Of a DNA stretch of 58,840 nt, positions 35,982 through 43,607 are shown one piece after another. The notes under the pieces were generated by a model. That model was not told the DNA's origin. It searched no databases and saw only the letters and a list, made by a program, of their open reading frames with translations. Source of the DNA: Ameyamaea chiangmaiensis (GTDB taxonomy: Bacteria > Pseudomonadota > Alphaproteobacteria > Acetobacterales > Acetobacteraceae). Numbering within the stretch: position 1 is the first letter of the stretch; each line of letters starts with the position of its first letter. The stretch is taken from the NCBI RefSeq assembly GCF_013376175.1, contig NZ_JABXXR010000005.1:1-58840 (forward strand), read 5' to 3'. The translations under genes were made by a program, and so were the position numbers.

Positions 35982-36875
35982 GTGGACTGGGATAAACTCA
36001 GGATTTTTCATGCGGTCGCCGAGGCCGGCTCCTTCACGCACGCAGGGGATGTCCTGAACCTCAGCCAGTCGGCTGTGTCACGACAGATATCGGCCCTTGA
36101 AGAAGCGCTCCAGGTCCCGCTTTTTCATCGACACGCCAGGGGCCTGATCCTGACCGAACAAGGCGAGACGCTTAACCAGACCGTCCGCGATGTATTCTCC
36201 AAACTCGCCATGACGCAGGCGTTGCTGACCGAGAGCAAGGAAAAGGCCGCGGGCCGCTTGCGCGTTACGACGACCAGCGGTTTCGGTTCGTGCTGGCTGA
36301 CGCCGCGTCTGCACCGTTTTCTGGAGAAGCACCCCGACATCTCCATCAGCCTGATCCTCGAAGACAACGACCTCGACCTCGGCATGCGTGAGGCGGACGT
36401 CGCCGTGCGGATGCACCCGCCCCGTCAGCCCGACCTGATCCAGCGCCATCTTGCTGATTTTTCGATGCCGATCTACGCGTCACCCGATTATCTGCGCCGC
36501 CACGGCACGCCGACTACGGTCGAGGACCTCGCCAGCCACCAGATGATCACCTTTGGTGGCTACCATCCGCCGGTACCGCACATCAATTGGCTGTGGGACG
36601 CCGTCACCACCGCATCGGGCGGCGGACCGAAGCCGCCCCGCCTGGAAGTCAACAGTCTGGCATCCATGGCCAATGCCATCGCGTCGGGTGTGGGGATCGG
36701 GTCGGTCCCGCTCTACGCGTGCGCCCAGTACCCCGATCTGGTGCGTCTGTTCGACGACCTGCCGTTACCGACCGTCGATGCCTATTTCGTGTATCCGGAA
36801 GAACTCAAGACGTCCAAGCGTGTGTCGGTGTTCCGTGACTTCCTTCTGGCGGAAATTCACGCCAGCAAGCGGTAA
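35982..36875 (+). CDS. LysR-family transcriptional regulator
   Basis: A 297-residue regulator. It begins MDWDKLRIFHAVAEAGSFTH, a sequence typical of the LysR protein that follows trxB in alphaproteobacteria. The helix-turn-helix is in residues 1-60 (LSQSAVSRQISALEEAL) and the effector-binding domain fills the rest. The start is GTG at 35982, seven bases after GGAG. It lies 116 bases after trxB; that gap includes a 6-bp GC hairpin without a U-tract. Its targets are unknown; a redox link is only suggested by position. Confidence 0.93.
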   Translation: MDWDKLRIFHAVAEAGSFTHAGDVLNLSQSAVSRQISALEEALQVPLFHRHARGLILTEQGETLNQTVRDVFSKLAMTQALLTESKEKAAGRLRVTTTSGFGSCWLTPRLHRFLEKHPDISISLILEDNDLDLGMREADVAVRMHPPRQPDLIQRHLADFSMPIYASPDYLRRHGTPTTVEDLASHQMITFGGYHPPVPHINWLWDAVTTASGGGPKPPRLEVNSLASMANAIASGVGIGSVPLYACAQYPDLVRLFDDLPLPTVDAYFVYPEELKTSKRVSVFRDFLLAEIHASKR

Positions 36876-36897
36876 TGCTCGTGGCCTGACACGCCCC

Positions 36898-37164
36898 TCA
36901 GGTGTGGTGTTGTCGCGGGCGGCTGAGGGTACAGGCCGGGTGTTCGCCCGCGAAATACATCGCTAGGCCGACCGGTGCCAGATACCGTGCCCGGTCGATA
37001 ATTCTGGGCGCGCGCTCCGTCAGGTAAATCGTCGAATCCTTACCGTAGCAGCCAGCGACCAGTGTCGCATGCGGGGGCGATGCAGCCCGCGAATCACCGG
37101 CCAGTGCGTGGTCGGCGCCCATCACGGCAACGCATGCTGCCAGAAGCACATATCCCCTGTTCAT
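36898..37164 (-). CDS. Small exported protein of unknown function
   Basis: An 88-residue protein that I do not recognise. The ATG at 37164 has GGGGAG nine bases upstream. Residues 1-22 are a signal peptide ending HALA-G. The mature part is about 66 residues, basic, with two cysteines (in AGCYG and HPACTL) that could form one disulfide in the periplasm. It is convergent with the LysR gene. No function is assigned. Confidence 0.6.
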   Translation of the reverse strand: MNRGYVLLAACVAVMGADHALAGDSRAASPPHATLVAGCYGKDSTIYLTERAPRIIDRARYLAPVGLAMYFAGEHPACTLSRPRQHHT

Positions 37165-37285
37165 CACCGCGTCTCCCCGAGCACCCTTGCGCGCACCCCG
37201 CACGATAGCCCGTGTGCGGCACACAAACAAGAACATTAAGAGAACACTAACGTTTCCGGCGGCAGACCGCCGTATGTCATGTTTA

Positions 37286-37579
37286 TCAGGCCTTGTTTTT
37301 TACAAGGTTGACGCGCTCACGAAGTTCCTTGCCTGCCTTGAAGAACGGAACACGTTTTTCATCGACCGGCACGGCATCGCCGGTGCGGGGATTGCGGCCG
37401 ACGCGGGCATCCCGCTGCTTGACCGTAAAGGCGCCGAAGCCGCGAAGCTCCACCCGGTCGCCGCGAGACAACGCTTCGACGATCTCGTCGAAGATCGTCT
37501 GGACGATCAGTTCCACATCCCGACTGAGAAGATGAGGGTTGGCAGCCGCGAGTTCGGCAATCAGTTCCGACTTGGTCAT
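37286..37579 (-). CDS. ihfB: Integration host factor subunit beta
   Basis: A 97-residue HU/IHF-family protein starting [11 protein letters not shown], with the IHF-beta core [20 protein letters not shown]. It is the partner of IhfA encoded at 18.6 kb and bends DNA at specific sites. It follows sppA by 15 bases on the same strand, as in many alphaproteobacteria. Downstream, a 6-bp GC hairpin (37257-37272) lacks a U-tract. Confidence 0.96.
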   Translation of the reverse strand: MTKSELIAELAAANPHLLSRDVELIVQTIFDEIVEALSRGDRVELRGFGAFTVKQRDARVGRNPRTGDAVPVDEKRVPFFKAGKELRERVNLVKNKA

Positions 37580-37594
37580 CCCTCCTCCTGTGCG

Positions 37595-38548
37595 TCAGTC
37601 GCCGAGCTGCAGGAGAGCAACAGGCCCTCCTCGGGCCAAATCCTGACCCAAAAAACCTTTTGAGACAATGGCCTGCGCCAGGCCGCCGAAATCACCCGAG
37701 GCCATGTGGGCGACCAGCCAGTTGCGCTTCTTTTGTCCAATGTCACGCACCGGCAAGGCAAGCGAAATATGGTAACGGTCACGGAGCCAGTTTCGTGCGT
37801 CGTCTTCCGTGCCGATCTGATCGACCAGACCCAACGTGACGGCCTTCGCCCCGGTATAGGGCCGACCGTCTGCAAGCGCCCGCACCGCGTCGGGCGACAT
37901 ATGCCGTCCGGCCGCGACCATGGCGACGAATTGTTCGTAAAGCTCACCCACCAGGCTCTGCAACATGGCCCGTCCCGCAGGGGACAGGGGCTGAACGCCA
38001 GACGGCTGGCCCTTCAGATCGCCCGACACCAGTTGGTCGACCGACACGCCGACCTTGCCCAGCAGACCGGAAAAATCGGGCGCCTGCATCAGAACGCCGA
38101 TCGACCCGGTCAACGTCGCGCGCTGCGCGAAAATGCGCTGGGCCGGCACCGAGATCATGTAACCGGCTGATGCCGCCAAGCCGTCCATGGTGACCACCAC
38201 AGGCTTGCGGCGAGCGGCGCGCTCAACTGCGTCGTGCAGATTTTCGCCCCCGGTGACGGAGCCACCCGGCGTATCAACGTCCAGAATAATGGCTTTTACG
38301 GAGGCGTCGTCCCCGGCATCTCGCAATGCGTCGGTCAGTCGACTAACGTCCGATCCTATCACACCCGTGACGCGCAAGCGCGCCAGATGATCGCGCTTCA
38401 GACCACCGTGGTCGGAGACGTGAAGACGTACGCCCCCGGCCACGGCGACGAGAAGTGTAAAGGCACCGATGGCCCCAAGACGCCACCGCAACAGCGCCCG
38501 GCGCTGTTGCAGCCGGGCCAGCGCCTCATCGCCAGATGTCGCGACCAC
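37595..38548 (-). CDS. sppA: Signal peptide peptidase SppA-like protein (family S49)
   Basis: A 317-residue inner-membrane serine protease of the short SppA type. One transmembrane helix lies near residues 20-42. The S49 domain has VDTPGGS, the nucleophile region DGLAASAGYM with the family Ser, and the Lys of the dyad in the RRKPVV segment. It degrades leftover signal peptides in the membrane. The start is GTG at 38548, seven bases after GGAG. It is followed by ihfB after 15 bases. Confidence 0.93.
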   Translation of the reverse strand: MVATSGDEALARLQQRRALLRWRLGAIGAFTLLVAVAGGVRLHVSDHGGLKRDHLARLRVTGVIGSDVSRLTDALRDAGDDASVKAIILDVDTPGGSVTGGENLHDAVERAARRKPVVVTMDGLAASAGYMISVPAQRIFAQRATLTGSIGVLMQAPDFSGLLGKVGVSVDQLVSGDLKGQPSGVQPLSPAGRAMLQSLVGELYEQFVAMVAAGRHMSPDAVRALADGRPYTGAKAVTLGLVDQIGTEDDARNWLRDRYHISLALPVRDIGQKKRNWLVAHMASGDFGGLAQAIVSKGFLGQDLARGGPVALLQLGD

Positions 38549-38595
38549 CCTGGATCTCCGTCAATGGTCTGTTCGCTCGTGCGGAATCGCCCGGC

Positions 38596-39084
38596 TCAGG
38601 CGGCGCCGCCCTTGCGACGACCACGCGTCGGCTTGGCGCTTTCCCCACTCTCGCTGATGTCGGCGACAGAGGCATCGGCCTCGATGCTGACCTTGCGGCC
38701 CAGACCGATCTCGCGTGCCAGCGTCGAACGGCGCTCGGCATAGTTCGGCGCGACCATGGGATAGTCGGACGGCAGGCCCCACCGCTCGCGGTACTGTTCC
38801 GGCGTCATACCATAGGCGCTCTGCAGATGACGCTTGAGCATCTTGAGTTTCTTACCGTCCTCAAGGCAGACGATATAATCCGGAAAAACCGAACGCTTGA
38901 TCGGCACGGCGGGCTGCAGCTTCTCGGGCTCCGGCTCGACATGGCCCGCACCATCCAACGCGCGATAGACCTGTCGAATAAGCTCGGGCAGCGATTCGGA
39001 CGTGATCGTATTGTTCGCCACGTGGGCCGAGACGATCTGCGCGGTCAGATCAAGCAACGACGAACGGGTCTCTGTGTCAGGCAT
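38596..39084 (-). CDS. MucR/Ros-family transcriptional regulator
   Basis: A 162-residue regulator with the Ros/MucR zinc-finger-like domain: PDYIVCLEDGKKLKMLKRHL, then TPEQYRERWGLPSDYPMVAP. The second position of the finger is Asp rather than Cys, as in many MucR proteins. Members act as H-NS-like regulators of exopolysaccharide, motility and cell-cycle genes. The ATG at 39084 is chosen by homology (MPDTETRSSLLDL); ATG 39108 and GTG 39138 are upstream alternatives. The C-terminus is a basic, low-complexity tail. It is divergent from rbsK across an AT-rich gap. Confidence 0.91.
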   Translation of the reverse strand: MPDTETRSSLLDLTAQIVSAHVANNTITSESLPELIRQVYRALDGAGHVEPEPEKLQPAVPIKRSVFPDYIVCLEDGKKLKMLKRHLQSAYGMTPEQYRERWGLPSDYPMVAPNYAERRSTLAREIGLGRKVSIEADASVADISESGESAKPTRGRRKGGAA

Positions 39085-39149
39085 GGTATGGAATCCGATT
39101 AAATTCATGTATGCGGCAGAAGCACGGTTATCCGTCACTCAGCGTTTGT

Positions 39150-39177
39150 ATTCTACAATAGTTCATTAAAAAATCAA
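39150..39177 (-). promoter_or_regulatory. Possible mucR promoter in AT-rich intergenic region
   Basis: On the minus strand TTGATT (39177-39172), a 16-base spacer and TAGAAT (39155-39150) resemble a sigma-70 promoter. The surrounding 39085-39245 is much more AT-rich than the rest of the window, the type of DNA to which MucR binds, so autoregulation is possible. Confidence 0.4.
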
Positions 39178-39245
39178 CAAGCGCTGGTAGAGATATAAAT
39201 ATCCGTTCATAAACGCATCACTCTGTTGCCTACGAAAGACGCGAT

Positions 39246-40193
39246 ATGTCCGATACTTCCCTTCTCCTTCCCGCGATTGTGATATTCGGCAGCATCAATA
39301 TCGATATCGTGGCCCGGCTTGAAGCACTGCCCAAACCCGGTGAAACGCTGCACGCGCCCGCCGCCCAGATCGGACTGGGCGGCAAGGGCGCCAATCAGGC
39401 CGCCGCGGCGGCTCGGCTGAGTGGTTCGGCACGTCTTGTCGGCCAGGTCGGCAACGATGCTTTTGCCGACACGGCCCGTACGGCTCTGGCGCGTTTCGGT
39501 GTGGACGCGTCGGCCCTGCGCACGGACCGCGATCATCAGACCGGACTCGCCCTGATCGCGGTGGACGCGCGGGGCGAAAACACAATCACGGTGATCGGCG
39601 GTGCGAACCTGTCGATCGCGCCGACGGACCTACCCGAGTTTGAGAAGGTTCTTTTTCCGGCAAAGGTTCTTCTTCTTCAGCTGGAAATTCCCCTGGCCGT
39701 GGTGCGCACCGCCGCACAGGCGGCCCACACCCGAGGCGTGCCGGTCATTCTCGATCCCGCACCCGTCCCGCACGAGCCGTTGGACCCCGCGCTGTATGCT
39801 TTGGCGACCGTGATGACCCCCAATGAGACGGAAACCGAACGACTGGTCGGCATCCGGCCCCATGATGCGCAGACGGCCGCCGACGCGGCAGCGGTCTTTC
39901 ATCAGCGCGGCCTCGCCCGCGTTCTGATCAAACTCGGCGCACGGGGCGTGTTCTGGTCCGCAGACGGCGAGAGCGGCTTCATACCCCCGTTCCGCGTCAC
40001 CGCGATCGACAGCGTAGCCGCGGGGGACTGCTTCAACGGCGGTCTGGCCACCGCCATGGCGGAGGGCAGACCGTTTGCCGACTGCGTGCGGTTCGCCGCC
40101 GCGTGCGGCGCACTTGCCACTACCCGCCACGGTGCGGCCGACGCCGCGCCGACACGGGACGAGGTCGATGAGCTTTTACGCTCACAACCTTGA
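39246..40193 (+). CDS. rbsK: Ribokinase (PfkB family)
   Basis: A 315-residue sugar kinase that phosphorylates D-ribose to ribose 5-phosphate. The family signatures are GSINIDIVARLEALPKPGET with GGKGANQA near the N-terminus and DSVAAGDCFNGG with catalytic Asp261 near the C-terminus. The usual Thr after the catalytic Asp is Cys here. No ribose transporter is adjacent. The start is ATG at 39246 with only a weak ribosome-binding site. The GST-GNAT gene follows after 19 bases. Confidence 0.9.
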   Translation: MSDTSLLLPAIVIFGSINIDIVARLEALPKPGETLHAPAAQIGLGGKGANQAAAAARLSGSARLVGQVGNDAFADTARTALARFGVDASALRTDRDHQTGLALIAVDARGENTITVIGGANLSIAPTDLPEFEKVLFPAKVLLLQLEIPLAVVRTAAQAAHTRGVPVILDPAPVPHEPLDPALYALATVMTPNETETERLVGIRPHDAQTAADAAAVFHQRGLARVLIKLGARGVFWSADGESGFIPPFRVTAIDSVAAGDCFNGGLATAMAEGRPFADCVRFAAACGALATTRHGAADAAPTRDEVDELLRSQP

Positions 40194-40212
40194 CCAGGTC
40201 AGGAGTGTTCCG

Positions 40213-41454
40213 ATGATCGATGTGCATTACTGGCCGACGCCCAATGGTCACAAAATCACGCTCATGCTGGAGGAGACGCGACTCGCCTATCGGCTTCATG
40301 CCGTCAATATCGGCAAGGGAGACCAGTTCCTGCCGGATTTCCTTGCCATTTCGCCCAATAATCGCATCCCCGCGATTGTCGATCACGCGCCAGACGACGG
40401 GGGGGCACCGCTCTCCGTTTTCGAATCCGGCGCGATCCTGTCGTATCTTTCGCGCAAGACAGGGCGCTTCGGCGGTGACACGCCACGCCAGCGCATCGCG
40501 GTCGAGGAATGGCTGTTCTGGCAGGTCGGGGGGCTCGGCCCCATGGCGGGACAGAATCATCATTTCTCAAGCTACGCGCCGGAAAAAATACCTTACGCCA
40601 TCGACCGTTATGTCAAGGAAACCACGCGCCTCTATGGCGTGATGGACCGACGGCTGAGCGCCACGGCGTTTCTGGCGGGCGATGCGGTATCGATTGCCGA
40701 TTTTGCCGCCTATCCCTGGATCCTTCCCGAAGGACAGGGTCAGGACATGACCCTGTTTCCGTCACTAGCCCGCTGGCATGCCGCAATCGCTGCCCGACCC
40801 GCCACACGGCGCGCCTACGCCCTGACGCAAAGCGTGCGGAGCGGCGACGTCTTGTTCGCCACCGCCGACGATCGCAACGCCCTGTTCGCACAGGCCGGCC
40901 TTCGCGATGACGGGGCTGATGCAACAGACTTCGTAATTCGGGGCGCCCGGGTCGAGGATGCGGCGATGCTGCCCGACGTGGAGCGCTCGGCCGCCAACGC
41001 CTTCCGCGGCGTGGTCGATCCGGCCATCGGCGACCTGTCGTGGATTGCCGACGACACCGTCATGTCAGCCGACGACCATCGCCTCGCGATCATCGGTGGC
41101 CAGACATGGGTCGCCGTCGACGAACACGACAGGCCGCACGCCTTTCTCAGTGCCTCGCTTCACGATACATACCTTCATATTCATGAGATTTCCGTGGCCA
41201 CCCGATTTCAGCGTCGGGGCGTCGGCCGCGCGCTGCTGACACGGGCCGCCACCGCTGCCGCGGAACAGGGTCTGAAGGCCCTGACTCTCACGACGTTCCG
41301 AACCGTGCCGTTCAACGCGCCCTATTACGCGCGCCTCGGCTTTGTGGAGATACCGCGCCCGGAATGCCCCCCGTGGCTGGACGAGATCCTGAACGAGGAG
41401 GTCGCGCGCGGTCTGCCGTCCACCTCCCGCTGCGCGATGATCCTGCGCCTGTAA
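40213..41454 (+). CDS. Glutathione transferase (YfcG/YghU-like) fused to a GNAT acetyltransferase
   Basis: A 413-residue two-domain protein in one unbroken frame. Residues 1-85 are a thioredoxin fold with TPNG (9-12, Asn11 equivalent to the YfcG glutathione-activating Asn), RIPAIVD (51-57) and FESGAIL (70-76, glutathione-binding Glu-Ser). Residues 90-205 are the helical GST domain with the WLFWQVGGLGPMAGQNHHF stretch of Nu-class enzymes. Residues about 240-413 are a GNAT N-acetyltransferase, with the acetyl-CoA loop RRGVGRALL at 334-342 and FNAPYYARLGFVEI at the end. The ATG at 40213 has AGGAG seven bases upstream. The GST part may reduce disulfides; the acetylated substrate is unknown. Confidence 0.88.
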   Translation: MIDVHYWPTPNGHKITLMLEETRLAYRLHAVNIGKGDQFLPDFLAISPNNRIPAIVDHAPDDGGAPLSVFESGAILSYLSRKTGRFGGDTPRQRIAVEEWLFWQVGGLGPMAGQNHHFSSYAPEKIPYAIDRYVKETTRLYGVMDRRLSATAFLAGDAVSIADFAAYPWILPEGQGQDMTLFPSLARWHAAIAARPATRRAYALTQSVRSGDVLFATADDRNALFAQAGLRDDGADATDFVIRGARVEDAAMLPDVERSAANAFRGVVDPAIGDLSWIADDTVMSADDHRLAIIGGQTWVAVDEHDRPHAFLSASLHDTYLHIHEISVATRFQRRGVGRALLTRAATAAAEQGLKALTLTTFRTVPFNAPYYARLGFVEIPRPECPPWLDEILNEEVARGLPSTSRCAMILRL

Positions 41455-41481
41455 ACAAGACGCTCCGGTAACGCCCACTCT

Positions 41482-43422
41482 TCATCCGCGACCGGCGAAC
41501 CACCGCGCGAACCAGTTCGCCGTGCGCGTTGCGACATCCGCCCGCGCGCCGGGGTCGGCCAGCCCATGCCCGAGACCGGGATAGACAACATAGCTGTACG
41601 GCACGCCCAGAACGCGCAGGGCCTGAACATACTCCTGGCTTTGTGGCATCGGGCACTCGATATCGCGCTCGCCGACATACACGAAAGCGGGCGTATGCAT
41701 CGTCTTCATATGCAGGACGGGCGACGCCGCGAGGTAGGGCTCCGGGTTATCGTAGATCGAGGCGCCGAAGAACGGAATGTCAGACGTCACGATCCCCTGC
41801 TCGCCCTCGATCGACAGCCAGTCCGACACGCCACCCCCCGCCGCCACGGCCGCAAAGCGATCCGTCTGCGTCGGTGCCCACATCGCCATGTAGCCGCCAT
41901 ACGAATACCCGATCAGCCCGAGCCGACGCTCATCGACCGGAAAGGTCCCCGCAACAGCGTCAATCCCGGCAAGAATGTCGCGCAGGGGGCCACCGCCATA
42001 GTCATGCACGACCGCGCTGGCGAAGGCTTCTCCCTGACCGAAACTGCCACGGGGATTGGGCAGCAGCAGGTCATATCCACGCGCCAGCAGCGCCGTCTCC
42101 GTCGGCCCGACGCCAAAACGCGGCACCCACGCGGCACTGGGGCCGCCATGAACATCAATGATCAACGGGTGCTGTGCGGCCGTCATGCCGGGCGCGCGCA
42201 GATACCACCCCTGCACGGACACACCATCGCTTTTCCACGTCAGGGACAACGCCTTCACGCCGCCAGCCAGGCCACGATTGAGTTGCGTCACGTCGTGAAA
42301 GGCTGTCAGGCGCCCGTCTTCCACCAAAGCGGCCGCGAGTTCGGGCGCCCGATCGAAGTCCTCGCGCACCGTCACCGCCGCGCCACCGGCACAGGCGATC
42401 GCGTGGCTGCGCTGACCCAGCCCCACGCTGCCGCCGCCATGCCACATCACGCGGGGCCGTTCACCGTCGAGCGCAAGCAGTGCGAACTCCGTCTCATGCT
42501 GGACGGTGGCCGACAGTCCGGCACCACACTGCCACCCTACGGCCGTCGCGGTCATCGCGCGCGCTTCCTTGACCATCCGGTTCACGGGCGCGGCGTTCGC
42601 GTCCAGCGCCAGCGTGTAGACGTCGCCGCCGGTCGATCCGAAATCGCTCATCAATCCACCGATAAACGCCGCCGTGCGACCATCGGGAGAGACCCGGGGC
42701 TGGGCAAGTTGCATGGTCTGCGGCGGATGGAACAGGGTCGTCGTCACACCGTCGGGCGCGATGCGGTCCAGTGTCGCCACCCAGTAATTGGCATCGCCAT
42801 CCCCGGCGGCCGAGACGGCGATATAACCGCCGCCCGGCAGGGGATCGTAGTCGTAGACATAGCGCCCGGCGTCGGAGACGAAATGCACCGCGCCGCCATC
42901 GATCCGGGCAATGCGCTGTTCGTCCGGCTGGACGTTCATGTCCCCTGCCCGCACGGCCGATGCCTGCGTTGCCCCCGGGCGCTTAGCCGGATGAAGGGTC
43001 GCCAGGACCGACAGGTTGCCCGTCGCATCAAAGACGGGGCGATCGATGACGCCATCAAAATGCAGGATCAGCGCCGGGTGAACGCCTTGCGCCGTCATCC
43101 CGAAGAGCGACGAACTGCCATCCGCGTCGGTCGTGACGACGACCAGGGAGTGGCCGCCCGGCGCGAACGCAGCGGCCGTCGGAACGCAACCCGCGACGGA
43201 GCACGGGAGGGTGACCGTCCTGGCGCGCCCATCGCCCGTGCCACGCAGCATCAGCACCGTGCCACCCGCAGCGCCTTGCTCCAGACTGGCCACCTGTGTT
43301 CCGTCGGGCGACAGCACGACATCGGCAAAGCGTGTCGGACCATGCGGCGCGGCAACCGCACCATGCCCGCAGGACAGAATGCCCAGCAGGACGGTCAGAG
43401 CGCGAAGAGGAAGGCGAGTCAT
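41482..43422 (-). CDS. Exported S9-family peptidase (acylaminoacyl/dipeptidyl-peptidase-like)
   Basis: A 646-residue protein with a signal peptide ending AVAA around residue 25 and a start ATG at 43422. The N-terminal domain contains WD40-like propeller repeats (VVLSPDGTQVASL, RVSPDGRTAAFIGG). The C-terminal alpha/beta-hydrolase has DVHGGPSAAW, the nucleophile in GYSYGGYMAMW, Asp in VGERDIECP and His in GLGHGL, a complete triad. It is most like S9B/S9C peptidases, which remove N-terminal dipeptides or acylated residues. It is divergent from the FUSC gene. Confidence 0.92.
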   Translation of the reverse strand: MTRLPLRALTVLLGILSCGHGAVAAPHGPTRFADVVLSPDGTQVASLEQGAAGGTVLMLRGTGDGRARTVTLPCSVAGCVPTAAAFAPGGHSLVVVTTDADGSSSLFGMTAQGVHPALILHFDGVIDRPVFDATGNLSVLATLHPAKRPGATQASAVRAGDMNVQPDEQRIARIDGGAVHFVSDAGRYVYDYDPLPGGGYIAVSAAGDGDANYWVATLDRIAPDGVTTTLFHPPQTMQLAQPRVSPDGRTAAFIGGLMSDFGSTGGDVYTLALDANAAPVNRMVKEARAMTATAVGWQCGAGLSATVQHETEFALLALDGERPRVMWHGGGSVGLGQRSHAIACAGGAAVTVREDFDRAPELAAALVEDGRLTAFHDVTQLNRGLAGGVKALSLTWKSDGVSVQGWYLRAPGMTAAQHPLIIDVHGGPSAAWVPRFGVGPTETALLARGYDLLLPNPRGSFGQGEAFASAVVHDYGGGPLRDILAGIDAVAGTFPVDERRLGLIGYSYGGYMAMWAPTQTDRFAAVAAGGGVSDWLSIEGEQGIVTSDIPFFGASIYDNPEPYLAASPVLHMKTMHTPAFVYVGERDIECPMPQSQEYVQALRVLGVPYSYVVYPGLGHGLADPGARADVATRTANWFARWFAGRG

Positions 43423-43607
43423 AAGGCAGCGTTTTCCCGACCGGACACAGGGCCGCGTACCCTAGCCCCGCCGGGGAGGCGCGGAAACTACCCGGACGGT
43501 CACGCACTCTTGAACAATCAGTAAATGGCAGTCATGCGTGCGTTGCGCGGAGCTTTCGCCCTGCCGTTCGGCTACCCTTCGCGTCCTTACTGGTCCAAAG
43601 CGCGCGC

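Noticed and set aside
37236-37251. Second CtrA-like site TTAA-N7-CTAAC
   Set aside because: One half-site deviates from the consensus and it is not near a motility gene; chance is likely.
41566-43524. 652-codon open frame on the plus strand over the S9 peptidase
   Set aside because: Antisense shadow; Arg/His-rich low-complexity sequence typical of high-GC complement strands.
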